From Eublepharis macularius (Eukaryota; Chordata; Lepidosauria; Squamata; Eublepharidae): DNA of 64,000 nucleotides. Below are positions 54,011-63,973 of this stretch, in pieces (the first letter of the stretch is position 1; every line of letters starts with the position of its first letter). Both the position numbers and the translations under genes were made by a program. The notes under the pieces are model-generated. The model was not told the DNA's origin. It was given only the letters and a program-made list of their open reading frames with translations, and did no database searches. The stretch lies in contig NC_072798.1 in the NCBI RefSeq assembly GCF_028583425.1, positions 8,248,501 to 8,312,500 on the forward strand, read 5' to 3'.

Positions 54011-54376
54011 TTCATGTTCGATATACAAAGTGATTTCTCTTAACACCACTTCCAACCTAAAAACATATGAGAATACAGAAGAGAACATCAAAGATTGTTT
54101 TTTGGAAATAATTGTTGCTATCCATTTTTTTTTACATTCTATAATTTCATGTATTGCTATAGAGTAAAGTGACTGAGGAAAACCTACATAATTGATCTAA
54201 AACAACAATTCATCTAAAATAGAAAAGATGTAAGAGAATGAAACGTAGAAGCCGGTGTCCTGCCATAGGAAGAATGAAATGATATAATTATTTAACTGAC
54301 AGAGGTGTCAGTTGTGCAGTACTCTTTGGAGTGGCCATAGCCTTGAAAAATCTTCACAGATTCTATGCAGAATTCT

Positions 54377-54592
54377 AGGATTGCTGACTCCATGTTGGAA
54401 AATTCCTGGAAATTTGGGGGTGGAACCTGGAAAGGGCAGAGTTTAGAGAGGGACCTAAGAAAGGTATAATGCCATAAACTCTACCCTCCAAAGCCACGAT
54501 TTTCTCCAGGGTAATGATCTCTCTCTTTCTTCTGTAGATTCGTTGTAAGTCTGGGAAAACACCGGGCTCCACCTGGAGGTTTGCAACCCTGC
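54377..54592. repeat. GGTTGCCA-type MITE, diverged
   Basis: GGATTGCTGACTCCATGTTG to CACCTGGAGGTTTGCAACCC. Confidence 0.65.
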
Positions 54593-54605
54593 AGAATTCA
54601 ATAGT

Positions 54606-54835
54606 AAAGAGTCCAGTAGCACTTTTAAAACCAACCAATTTTATTTGAGGATAAGCTTTCGAGAACCACAGTTCTCTTCATCATATGAGCCACAGTTCTC
54701 TTCGTGCATCTGACAAAGAGAACTGTGGTTCTCGAAAGCTTATGCTACAATAAAGTTGGTTAGTCTTAAAGGTGCTACTGGAATCTTTACTATTTTGCAA
54801 CTACAGACTAACACGGCTAGCTCCTCTGGATCTGC
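54606..54835. mobile_element. Inverted pair of PLE terminal pieces
   Basis: Left minus-strand piece (AGTCCAGTAGCACTTTTAAA ... GATAAGCTTTCGAGAACC) and right plus-strand piece (GAGAACTGTGGTTCTCGAAA ... AAAGGTGCTACTGGAATC, then ACTAACACGGCTAGC). Both hammerhead cores are altered here. Confidence 0.7.
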
Positions 54836-55735
54836 AGAATTCAGTAAATTTGTGAGGTACAGCCTGCAAGATATTGTGGGCATTGAGAAATCTACCCTTG
54901 GAATAGCTGCCTATGCAGTCCTTATCACAACTTTTTATTTCTTTTGGTTGAATTATGAAGTCGTTTTTTTAAAAAAATGGGTAGGCCTTCAAGTCTGTAT
55001 ATCACACTGCCTTGTCAAGGGTTAGCCCTGTTGAATAGCTTTGGTAGTCTAGCAAGTGGCCAGCCAGTTATTGTTAGATATAGCAATAGTTTGAGTTTTT
55101 GTACCCTAGAAAACCAAAAGGACCGTTGGTTCCTATCGGAACAATGCTGCCAGCTATGCTCTACTGCAGAGAGCTTGCTCTCTAGGCCGCCACCTTCAGA
55201 ACAAGGAAGCGAATAATTACTAAGGACAAGGCCTTTTCTAGGGCAGCCCCTTGACGTTGAAACTCCCACAGCTGTTCACCTGGTACCTGCAAATGTATTG
55301 AATGCAGGTGAATATGTTTGTCTACTTTCAGGCTTTTATCATTATTAATGTAGTTATTGTTCACTGGTTTGTGGAAGTGGGGTTCTTGACATGCACACAC
55401 TTTTTTCTGTACAGTTCTATGTTGTGGCATGATTTATAAAGTATAAGATATGCTGATTTTCTTGTGTGTTCCTAATTTTAAGTGCATTTTGAAACTGATA
55501 ATTCTTGCTGTCAACAGAAGCCGTGCAACAGATAGGAGTGTTATGAGGACTATGAATCATTTAAATAAGTAAAGTTAATATTTTGATGTCTCCTTTGAGA
55601 CCCTTTAGGGTCAGAAAAGGCTCTGTGTGTACTCTTCAAAGCCTTCCCACCCTTTCCTCCGAGCGTACTGAAGACCAGTTGAAAAGGAAATGGTTCTAGT
55701 CCCTCTTCTCTACCTCTCCTTTGCGGCTCCAAAGA
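54836..55735. other. Unassigned intergenic DNA
   Basis: Short open frames only. No exon or repeat family recognised with confidence. Confidence 0.4.
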
Positions 55736-55744
55736 TAGTTGTAC

Positions 55745-55895
55745 AGTGATGAGGGAAGTGAACTAGGACTGGGGAAATGCAGATTCAAATCCCCATTCAA
55801 ACATGAAGTTCATTTGGCCCAGTCACACCCTCTCTACTTAACCTGCCTTGCAGGGTTGTTGTGAAGATGAAATGGAAGAAGGGTGAACTAGGTAC
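55745..55895 (+). mobile_element. Sauria-type SINE
   Basis: GATTCAAATCCCCATTCAAA, GGCCCAGTCACACCCTCTC, TGCAGGGTTGTTGTGAAGAT. Confidence 0.65.
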
Positions 55896-56259
55896 ATTAT
55901 CCTTGGTATGCAAGAAACAAAATACCTCTCAATGTGATACCTCCCTGTCCTACGCTTGGAGGGCTGGATGTAGGAGAGAGAGACAGAGAAAGAGTACTCT
56001 CCAGTTATCTGAGATGAGAGGCTCTGTATTTATGAGCAGGGGGTGATTTCTGAGTTGGCCTACTCTTACCTCCATTCGGCATACGTCATGTTATAGTTCA
56101 ATACATCATGTTGAGGGCCATCTGCAATGTGCTTAACAGTCTTTATTGGGCTTGTGCATGCAATAAAGGTAAGCAAGGGAACTCTGTGTGTACACTGGAA
56201 CATTTGTGCTTGCAAACGGTTGCTGGGGAAATACAGGGAGGGAAAATGTTTATCTCCAG

Positions 56260-56465
56260 TTAGGACCTGGAGATTTCCCAGAATAACAACTGATCTCCAG
56301 ACTACAGAGATGTTCCCCTGGAGAAAATGCCTGCTTTGGAGGGTGGATTCTATGGCATTGGAGGGTGGAATCTATGGCATTATATCCCACTGAGATCCTT
56401 CCAATCCCCCCCCAGTTTCCACTCCCCAGATCCCTAGGGATTTCCCAACCCAGAGCGAGTCACCC
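56260..56465. repeat. GGTTGCCA-type MITE, reversed, with small internal duplication
   Basis: CTGGAGATTTCCCAGAATAAC ... GAAAATGCCTGCTTTGGAGG; the segment GGAGGGTGGA(T/A)TCTATGGCA occurs twice. Confidence 0.65.
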
Positions 56466-56469
56466 TAAT

Positions 56470-56590
56470 CCAGAACAGAGAGAGCTACTGTAGCTTAATG
56501 GTTAAGTGGTTGGGTTGCAAATTAGCACTCTGCTGGTTCAAATCCCACTACTGCCATGAGCTCTGCAGGTGGCCTTGGGCAAGCCAGTCT
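56470..56590 (+). mobile_element. tRNA-derived SINE head (single copy)
   Basis: GAGAGAGCTACTGTAGCTTAATG, GCTGGTTCAAATCCCACTAC and GGTGGCCTTGGGCAAGCC. Same head as the tandem units at 60.7-61.0 kb. Confidence 0.65.
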
Positions 56591-56659
56591 TCTCAAGGTC
56601 TCTCTCCACAAGACATCTGAAATGTGAAGGACACATTTTGGGAGATGCAGTGGTAGCTA

Positions 56660-56950
56660 GGAAGGGTAGTTTAAAAAGACAGAGTCAGCCTCAGGGCAAA
56701 GGCTTTGCTATAGACTGGAGCTGTGAAATGCCAGAAGGGAAACTTCAGCCCATTATAACCTTTCCAGGTCCAAGCCTGGCTCTGGAAGGCAGCTCCAGCC
56801 CATTTCCATTCCTCGCTGCCCTCTGGTTGTGCTCCCACACAGTTTAGACTGGAGAGGTGAAATTGACAGAGCCTTCCTGGAGGCAAAGATGAAATTAACA
56901 AATCCTCTGAGGAGCAATCTCTGCCTGCTCTGTCTTTTTAAACGACACAT
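56660..56950. repeat. Possible terminal-inverted-repeat element
   Basis: AGTTTAAAAAGACAGAGTCAG near 56668 and CTGCTCTGTCTTTTTAAAC near 56942 face each other; inner arms also match loosely. Class unknown. Confidence 0.4.
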
Positions 56951-57148
56951 CCTGGCTAACATTACATCTTCCTACACTTGACAAACTCACGCAGAGGCTT
57001 CTTGTATAGAGAGACTCTCAGCCCCAGTTCCCTTGCTGTATTGTGAGGATAATAATAACACTGACTTTAGCCACTGCTCTGAGTGGGGAACTAATCTGTC
57101 TAGAAGAGCGATATATAAGTGTAATAATTATTATTATTACCTGAAGCA

Positions 57149-57481
57149 CAGGTCTTTTTTTCTGGGAAAAGAGGTGGTGGAACTCAGTGGTGGAACTCAG
57201 GACCGCACAATGACGCCACTTTGGGTCAGCTGGAACAAGGGGGGAGTTTTTTTAAAGTTTAAATTGCCCTTGGTGAAAACGGTCACATGGCCGGTGGCCC
57301 CGCTCCCCCGATCTCCAGGCAGAGGGGAGTTTAGATTGCCCTTCATGTCACTGAGCGGCGTGGAGGGCAATCTAAACTCCCCTCTGCCTGGAGATCAGGG
57401 GGCGGGGCCACCAGCCATGTGACAATTTTCAAGAGATGCTGGAACTCCGTTCCACCGCGTTCCAGCTGAAAAAAAGCCCTG
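57149..57481. repeat. hAT MITE (CAGGxCTTTTTTTCTGG family)
   Basis: Perfect 8-bp duplication CTGAAGCA at 57141-57148 and 57482-57489. Long palindromic arms (AGGGGAGTTTAGATTGCCCT) around ACTGAGCGGCGTGG. An extra ~70-bp segment in the left arm makes it longer than its relatives. Confidence 0.9.
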
Positions 57482-57568
57482 CTGAAGCATACATTTTTAG
57501 AATGAGATTGCCTGAGTTTAACATACACTTAGCTGCTGCAGTACTGCTTGATAGACATGGCCAATGCC

Positions 57569-60568
57569 CTATTCCCGGGGACAATCACTGTGAAACAGGG
57601 AGATGCCGTTCCGATTATACAGCTCCGCAAGTTTCTCTTCCAGCTGCCCCAGAGTGAGCTGTTCTACCACGTCCTTATCATTTGTGGCAATGATGGCCCA
57701 GGATCTTATGTGGTTGTTGTCTATGAAACAACAGGCCGCAGACCAGAGGTGGCTGGGTTTGTTGACCCTCCCTCTCGCTATGTAGTTATTCCCTGGCACT
57801 GCTCCCACTAGGGCAAAGGTTTCCTTGCATCCTTGGGTGTTGCTCATCATTGTCTGTTGCTCATAGTTATTCCAGGTGCCGCCGTTGAGTTTGATGAATT
57901 GCGGCACAATGTTGGTCAGGGTGAAGGTGGACTTTTTGGCATCCAGATCTGGCTGGTGGCTGTTGGGGTTCAAGTGGCCCCTGTTGTAATTGGTCAGGTT
58001 CTTGTAATCTTTTAAGATAGCCTGACTGTTCCAAAGCTCAGCCTGCGTCGCACGGGATTTTTGCAGTAAGGCCCCTTCTGAAGTCATTTCAGGTTGCAAC
58101 GATAAATCGACAAGCTGTGAAGGACACAAGAGACACAAAAAGCCAGAGTTGAATTAGCTATCTGGAAAAAAAATTCTAGATAGGTTCCTTGGGGATTTCC
58201 CTCTGGTGTAGTTGGAGTCTGTACCGAAGTTGCCTCTTTTTTGTTTAGAGTTGAATTAGCAGCAAAAGAGAGAGACGCTCTTTCACAGACATTGCCTCTA
58301 GTCGTATTAATTTGATCTTTATTGCATACACAAGTTCATTCCCTTTAGATTTACAACAACCCATGAGGGAGGCCACACATAGAGAGTGTGACTGGCCTAA
58401 ATTCACTCAGTCCCCTTCCTAGCTGAGGGGAAATGTGTTAATCCTTCGCAGGGGTCATTTTGTAGAAAAAGAGCTGGAGGAACTCATTAGCATAACTCAT
58501 TAGCACAACTCATTTGCATATGCCACGCCCCTTGACATCACTGGAAGTGTGTCATTACTATAATTGATTTGCACATGACACACTCCCTGACACACTATCA
58601 GGGACAGCCACACTATCCTGGCTGTTTTGGACCCAATCCTGGCCACTCAGGGCCAAAATTGGGACCAAAATGGCCAAAAAGGGGCTGAAAATGGCCAAAA
58701 AGGGGCCCAAAATGGTCAGGATTAGGCCGCTGCTGAGCAGGAGAGTGATCCACCACCCGTCAGAGGCCCTATCCGGGCCGTTTTGGTCCCAATCCAGGCC
58801 GAAACAGGCCCAAAATGGCCGAGAGTCAGGTGGGCGGGGCCAACTGTCATGTGACCTCTTTAGGGACCTGCCGGAACTGCGTTCCTGCATGTTCCCCCTC
58901 AAAATGAGCCCTGATCCTTCGTGTCTGCAGTATTCATCCAAAACTCAGACCATCGTACCATGCTGGCAGTGCAATCCCGAGCAGAGTTATGTCCTTCTAA
59001 ATCCATCGAGGTCAATGGGCTGACAACAGTGTAACTCTGCTTAGGATTGCGATGTGGACCTTTCAGCGCTTGCAGTTCTGAACTAGGTACTCAGGATGAC
59101 TGTAGTGGTCAGGTAGGTTCATATGGGAGTAGCCGGTTCTTCAGGAATGCTAGTCCCAAATGGTATAGGCACAGAGATTGATGCCTCCTAAAAATGTAAA
59201 CAGCTCAACAGCCAAGAGCCATCAGGAACTACAGCGTGGGAAAGAGGGCTACTCTTTCTCGGAGTCCGGCACAGGGTCTGCTTGTTCGCAGTTTCAGCTG
59301 GCACTGGGAACAGGATGATCCTGGAAGTGACATCACACCATCACTGATGGCCGTCCCCCACGTCCCTGCCCGGCCGGACTCCCCACCCAGGCCAGGCAAT
59401 TCCTGAAGAGCTGGCATGCCACCCAGAGCTCTCAAGAGCCAGACGTAGTCCCCAGGCTGAAAAACTAGCCAGCCCTTGTGCTAAAGCAAACAGTATCTTC
59501 TTTTTTCAAGATGCTACAACCCTCTGCATTGGGCCCCAACTCTTTGTCCTTTTCTTCAAAGCTCTTCCGGGTCTTGCTCCAGCTTTCAACTTGTGTATCT
59601 GTTTCTCTCTCGAGATTTTCATTCCTCTGCCTTCAAGAGCCCAAAGGCCTCCCATTCCCTCCAGGGACCCCAGCCTTTCTCTCTTGCTGTCTCACATGGC
59701 TGCAACTTCCCCCCAAAACAATTGTGTGACCACCTCCCTTCCTCCACCCACCTCTTCTGGCTCCAAGCTCACTTTTTCAGTGAAGGTTTGGGCACAATTC
59801 CTTAGCCCACGACCTCACTGTGCGGAAGGCTAAATGGAATGAACACATATTCTTCCCCTGTTTAATCACATGTCCAACTCCCTGCCACCTCTTGATTGCT
59901 GCCTCTTTCTCATTGTTTTTCACTTGTAAGCTGCTCGGGGCAGGGGTGTTGGACTCTGGACAGAGCCAGGCACACACACAATCTGATGCCTTTCCCCCTT
60001 CCTAAGAGAGCAGGGAGGGAAGGAAGATGGCATGGTATAGCTTGATCTCATCAGATCTCAGAAGCTAAGCAGGGTTGGTACTTGGAGGGGAGGCCACCAA
60101 GGAAGGCTCGGCAGAGGAAAGGAATGGCAAGCCATCTCTGCTTCTCGCCATGAAAACCCCTTGCTGGGGCCACCATACGTCGGGTGCCACTTGTGGGCAC
60201 TTTACACACACACACACACACACAAGAGGGCAGGGGAAGACAAATCTTCCACTATTTCAAACCACTTCAACCCATCTTACCTGGGGTTCCACCATCCAGT
60301 TATTTGGTCTCTTTGCCGTCCCAGGGTTGTAGATATAGGCAGAGTAGACAGGGATGCGTTTGTCTTTGTTATACAACGTGGCATAACGATATTGGTTTTT
60401 GTAACGCTGGCAGATCCGTGCAGGGTGCGTGGGCTCAAGTCCAATTCCTGGGGGGGTCTCCTTGAAGAAAAACTGGGGGCACGTTTCTTCAAAAGAAGTT
60501 ACCACCTCTGCATTCCCCGGTGTGTTATGCCAGCACGCAGAGATGAAGAGCAGAACCAGTAGCATCAT
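57569..60568 (-). CDS. ENDOD1-like secreted DNA/RNA non-specific endonuclease
   Basis: Two exons, 60281-60568 and 57569-58114, join in phase 0 (donor CCCCAG/GTAAGA, acceptor CTTCACAG) into 277 residues. A signal peptide (MMLLVLLFISACW...PGNA) precedes the mature start EVVTSFEETCPQFFF. The family uses a His general base and a divalent metal to cut DNA/RNA; ENDOD1-like members in birds, fish and reptiles are secreted proteins of ~280-300 residues. The motif is N140-R-G-H143 in YNRGHLNPNSHQPD, where the classical nucleases have D-R-G-H. Also present are FTLTNIVPQ and LNGGTWNNYE, the region with the metal-binding Asn. Later cysteines lie in TQGCKE, AACCF and SDCPRE. The intron holds a hAT MITE and a 5S-derived SINE. 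The frame is intact. Substrate and role in this species are unknown. Confidence 0.88.
58449..58913. repeat. Full-length hAT MITE (CAGGGGTCATTTTG family)
   Basis: 465 bp, ends CAGGGGTCATTTTG and (reverse) CAGGGCTCATTTTG, perfect 8-bp duplication ATCCTTCG at 58441-58448 and 58914-58921. Inside are short GGCCAAAATTGGG-like repeats. In the intron of the nuclease gene. Confidence 0.92.
58970..59050. repeat. ~80-bp fold-back MITE
   Basis: GCAATCCCGAGCAGAGTTAT faces GTAACTCTGCTTAGGATTGC. Confidence 0.65.
59500..59960. repeat. Probable LINE-derived 3' sequence
   Basis: CCTTTTCTTCAAAGCTCTTCC ... TTTTCACTTGTAAGCTGCTC and GGGGCAGGGG resemble the untranslated tail of a dispersed vertebrate LINE. The family is not certain. 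Confidence 0.35.
60027..60225 (+). mobile_element. 5S rRNA-derived SINE with (CA)n
   Basis: GATCTCATCAGATCTCAGAA, GCTAAGCAGGGTTGGTACTTGG and AGGGGAGGCCACCAAGG follow the 5S rRNA internal promoter (GATCTCGGAAGCTAAGCAGGG). The body GGAATGGCAAGCCATCTCTG is SINE-like, and a CA microsatellite follows at 60203-60224. 5S-headed SINEs are known in squamates. Confidence 0.75.
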
Positions 60569-60669
60569 GTAGGCTGATGGCTAGAGTTTTGAGATAGGCA
60601 ATAGGCTACAAATTCAATAATGTACTGCTTCTGAGAAAGGGGGCATGTATTTGGGCCAGCGAGTGGGCC

Positions 60670-61030
60670 TGAGGGAGCTGCTGTAGCATATTGGTTAATT
60701 GGTTGGATTGCAATACAGCATTCTGCTGGTTCGAATTCCACTACTGCCATGAGCTCAGCAGGTGGACTTGGGTAAGTGGTTGGGCTGTAAATCAGGACTC
60801 TGCTAGTTCAAATCCCACTACTGTCATGAGCTCAGCAGGTGGCCTTGGGTAAGTGGTTGGGTTACAAATCAGCAATCTGCTGGTCCGACTCCCACTACTG
60901 CCATGAGCTTAGCAGGTGGCCTTGAGTAAGTGGTTGGGATGCCAATCAGCACTCTGCTAGTTCAACTCCCACTACTGCCATGAGCTTAGCAGGTGGCCTT
61001 GGGTAAGTGGTTCGGTTACAAATCAGCAAT
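60670..61030 (+). repeat. Tandem array of a 77-bp tRNA-SINE head
   Basis: Units start near 60770, 60847, 60924 and 61001, 77 bp apart, each with GTAAGTGGTTGGG, TTC[A/G]A[C/A]TCCCACTACTGCC and CAGCAGGTGGCCTTGGGTAA. Each keeps a B-box-like GxTTCxAxTCC. The first unit has the full SINE start (GAGGGAGCTGCTGTAGCATA). Confidence 0.85.
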
Positions 61031-61275
61031 CTTCTGGTTTGAGCGGCAGGACTCTAATCTGGACAACTGGGTTTGATTCGCCACTCATCCACTTGAAGCC
61101 AACTGGATGACCTTGGGTCAGTCACAGCTCTCTCAGAGCACTCTCAGCCCCACCCACCTCACAGGGTGATTGTCGTGAGGATAATAATAACACACTATGT
61201 AAATCGCTCTGAGTATGGCATTAAGTTGTCCTGAAGGGCGGTATATAAATGGAATGTTGTTGTTGTTATTAAACT
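61031..61275 (+). mobile_element. Sauria-type SINE
   Basis: GGACTCTAATCTGGACAACTG, GGGTTTGATTCGCCACTCAT, CCTTGGGTCAGTCACAGCTC, AAGGGCGGTATATAAATGG and TTG repeats. Its 5' edge runs directly on from the 77-bp array. Confidence 0.85.
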
Positions 61276-61453
61276 ACCAGGTATGTTTGATTTCTCACAT
61301 GGGAAGAGACCGTACGTAGGACAAGTGCTGATTGCTGAGAATTCTCAACACTTCTGCAGGGAACAGTTGGAGGGGATTATAGAGACTCTTGCCACCTTTC
61401 TGTTATTTCTCTGCTTCTTTTAATTCTCCTTTGGTGGATAATTGTCCAGACTA

Positions 61454-61862
61454 GGGGCCAAGCTAGAAGTGACGAGTTACACTTGAATAGCAAGTGAACA
61501 GACTCACATGTATTCCTCCCTGTTCACTTGTGTTCCACTTGCACTCCACTCAATCACATAGCTTGGCCCTAGTTCAGACAGGGAGGAACAGGAAAAGCCA
61601 GTAAAAGACAAAGTAAGGGCCAAGCTCCAAGTGGAGAGCAAGTGAATGGCAAGTGAACAGGGAGGAATACACGTGAGTCTGTTCACTTGCCAGGCAAGTG
61701 TCATTCGTCACTTGTAGCTTGGCTCTCACATGTATTCCTCCCTGTTCACTTGCCCTCCACTCAATCAGTGGAGGGCAAGTGGAGCGCAGATGAACAGGGA
61801 AGAATACATGTGAATCTGTCACTTACCGTTCAAGTGTCATTTGTCACTTGTAGCTTGGCCCT
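61454..61862. repeat. Compound palindromic MITE, interior type 2
   Basis: Several arms of the CAAGTGAACAGACTCACxTG / TGTATTCCTCCCTGTTCACT type, with GGCCAAGCT or AGCTTGGCC termini at ~61454, 61560, 61618, 61720 and 61860. Probably two or three insertions on top of each other. Confidence 0.8.
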
Positions 61863-62169
61863 CTGTGTATAGAGAAAAGGGGTTTGGAGAAAGGGAGCTA
61901 AGGGCTCTGGGTTCCATTTACGCAGATCGGAGGGCTGTATATTATCTTAAAGAGATGCTTCACTAACGAGCTCGGACCACAGCTTTCACCACGATGTTGC
62001 CTTACGTCCTGTCTGTTGCTTTAAGTATGCGCTCTTATTGTTTAAAGTATGATCTTGCTGGGTAGTTCTGTATAGTCTAACGTCAGTCCTAGAATTGATT
62101 ATGCTCTGTTTCAGCATTTCTTCAACTCTGTATTGGATTCTTGCTAATGCTATGTCTTTGTAAACTTGC

Positions 62170-62290
62170 ATTTATTTATTTAATGGCATTGTTTATGGAA
62201 ATGTCCTTGATATTGGCTGTGCTAATCTATGTAATCTGCCTTGTGTCTCAGTGAGAAAGGCGGGCTATAAATGATATACATAAAAAAAGT
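62170..62290 (+). repeat. LINE-type 3' tail
   Basis: TGTTTATGGAAATGTCCTTG, TAATCTGCCTTGTGTCTCAG and TGAGAAAGGCGGGCTATAAA; same as 43.26 kb. Confidence 0.5.
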
Positions 62291-62345
62291 AAAAATAAAT
62301 TTACACATTGGAAAGTCTTTGTGTTTGTTGAGAAACCATGGAAGG

Positions 62346-62530
62346 GGCCATAGCGCAATGGCACAGCATCTGCCTGGCATGCAGAAAAACTCAAGCTTAA
62401 TCCCCAGCATCTCCATTTTAAAAGGACCAGGCAGTAGGTGATGTGAAAGACCTTCTCCTGTGACCCTCTTGTTGCATGACTGAATGGACAACACTGACCT
62501 TGATGGACCGATGGTATGATTCCATACAAA
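62346..62530 (+). mobile_element. tRNA-derived squamate SINE
   Basis: GGGGCCATAGCGCAATGGCA, GCATCTGCCTGGCATGCAG, CAAGCTTAATCCCCAGCATC, AAAGGACCAGGCAGTAGGTG and TTGATGGACCGATGGTATGA. Confidence 0.8.
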
Positions 62531-62537
62531 GGCACTT

Positions 62538-62651
62538 TCATTCATTCATTCATTCATTCACTCACTCACTCACTCACTCACTCACTCACTCACTCACTCA
62601 CTCACTCACTCACTCACTCACTCACTCACTCACTCATTCATTCATTCATTT
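62538..62651 (+). repeat. (TTCA)n-(CTCA)n-(TTCA)n microsatellite
   Basis: CATT repeats switch to a ~19-unit CACT run and back to CATT. The symmetric TTCA/CTCA/TTCA order suggests one point change spread by slippage from the middle. Its Thr-His-Ser-Leu open frames are not genes. Confidence 0.95.
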
Positions 62652-62654
62652 TAT

Positions 62655-63180
62655 TTTTAACCCTTCCTCCCCATGGACAGGCTCAGGGCAAGGTACAATA
62701 AAACGCTCAGTAACATTAAAAAATATATAAATACATTTAAAAATCCAAAAACATGAATACATAGAACAGCATCTCAAAATGGCGACCAAATTCCCCAATC
62801 ATAATATAAACATAAAGGGGTGGGTGGGGCCACAGTAAATAATATTCTGGTGACTGCGTTCATGGGGGGGGGGGTGATGATTTTGTTGCCCCCCCCACCG
62901 GTGAGAGACTGGTAGGAAGTCTCCTAAAACAATCAAAGGATGGCCTCAACCGTATGCCTGGTAGAACAGCTCTGTCTTACAGGCTTGCCGAAAAGACATG
63001 AGGTATTGACGGGCCCAGGTGTCCTCCAACAGAGAATTCCACCAGGTTAGGGCCAGGACTGAAAAGGCCCTGACCCTGGTCAAGGCCAGACAGGCTTCCC
63101 TGGGGCCAGAGACCACCAGTAAGTTCTTGTTTGCTGATCTTAATGCTCTCCGGAGTACATAAGGGGAGAGACGGTCATAA
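62655..63180 (-). repeat. Dispersed LINE-like 3' sequence
   Basis: CCTGGTAGAACAGCTCTGTC, AGAGAATTCCACCAGGTTAG, GGGCCAGGACTGAAAAGGCC and CTGGGGCCAGAGACCACCAG form a high-copy reptile repeat. The class is not certain. Confidence 0.5.
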
Positions 63181-63825
63181 CCATCTGGTGACTTTTCTCT
63201 GTCTCCCCTCCTGCCATGCTTATCTTTCCTGGGGGAGCTAAATTTTGCTGGGATTGAGGGTTGAGAGGAGGATCAGGAATAAATAGGTGCAAAGCAGGGA
63301 TCAGATAAGCATTGATTAATAATGGAAAACTCACCAGCTGCTCAACCTCTCTTCAAGCAGCCTCCGGGGGAAATTAAAAGACCATTCATGTAATCGGCTG
63401 CTTTTTGTGTGAAGTGTGTCACGTGTGGTGAACACTCAACAATCCAGAACACAGTCTTCAAGTAGATGACCTCCACGCTATCAGCCCGATAGTGGACAGC
63501 TTTGCTGCCAATTGGGCCAAAGTTCAGAGACCTACAGTGGCCCAGGGGCCTGGCAAACCAATCCAGGAGGGCTGAATTACTAATAACATTGGGATTCTCT
63601 CATTGGACCACAGAGAGTATCTTCATGTGGATCGGGGCCTTGTTGCTGGGGAAGGAGGGTTTATCATGGAACAAGCGCATCAAGCCTGGGGCATGGCTTA
63701 AAGGCCCAGGTTTGTTCAGCACTTCTGTGCTGTGGGAGACCCCTGGTGAAAACTGCTTCATGTTCCAGAATGGAAGAAGGGTGAGGTAGAAATTAAAAAT
63801 GTATTCAAAATACTTATATCATGAT
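63181..63825. other. Unassigned DNA
   Basis: A frame at 63502-63789 is open but has no recognised domain and no exon-like borders; I do not call it a gene. Confidence 0.35.
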
Positions 63826-63828
63826 GGC

Positions 63829-63973
63829 CATTTCCGCACACGTTGAATAATGCACTTTCAATGCACTTTAGCAATCCTTTGGAAGTGGAGTTTTTGTTCC
63901 ACACATGGAAAAGCAGTTCCAAATGTTCACTAAAGAGTATTGAAAGTGGATTATCCAACGTGTGTGGAAGCAG
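63829..63973. repeat. Short palindromic MITE (TTTCCGCACACGTT ends)
   Basis: CATTTCCGCACACGTTGAAT and the mirrored ATCCAACGTGTGTGGAAGC; centre GTTCCACACATGG. Same family as 10.58 kb. Confidence 0.75.

Noticed and set aside
60027-60150. A functional 5S rRNA gene
   Set aside because: Only the internal-promoter part matches, with several differences, and it runs into a SINE body. It is a 5S-derived SINE.
60690-61010. A cluster of tRNA genes
   Set aside because: Units are tRNA-like heads without a foldable acceptor stem and anticodon arm that I could confirm, and the same text heads a dispersed SINE.
62476-62730. A Thr-His-Ser-Leu repeat protein
   Set aside because: It is the translation of a CACT tetranucleotide microsatellite.
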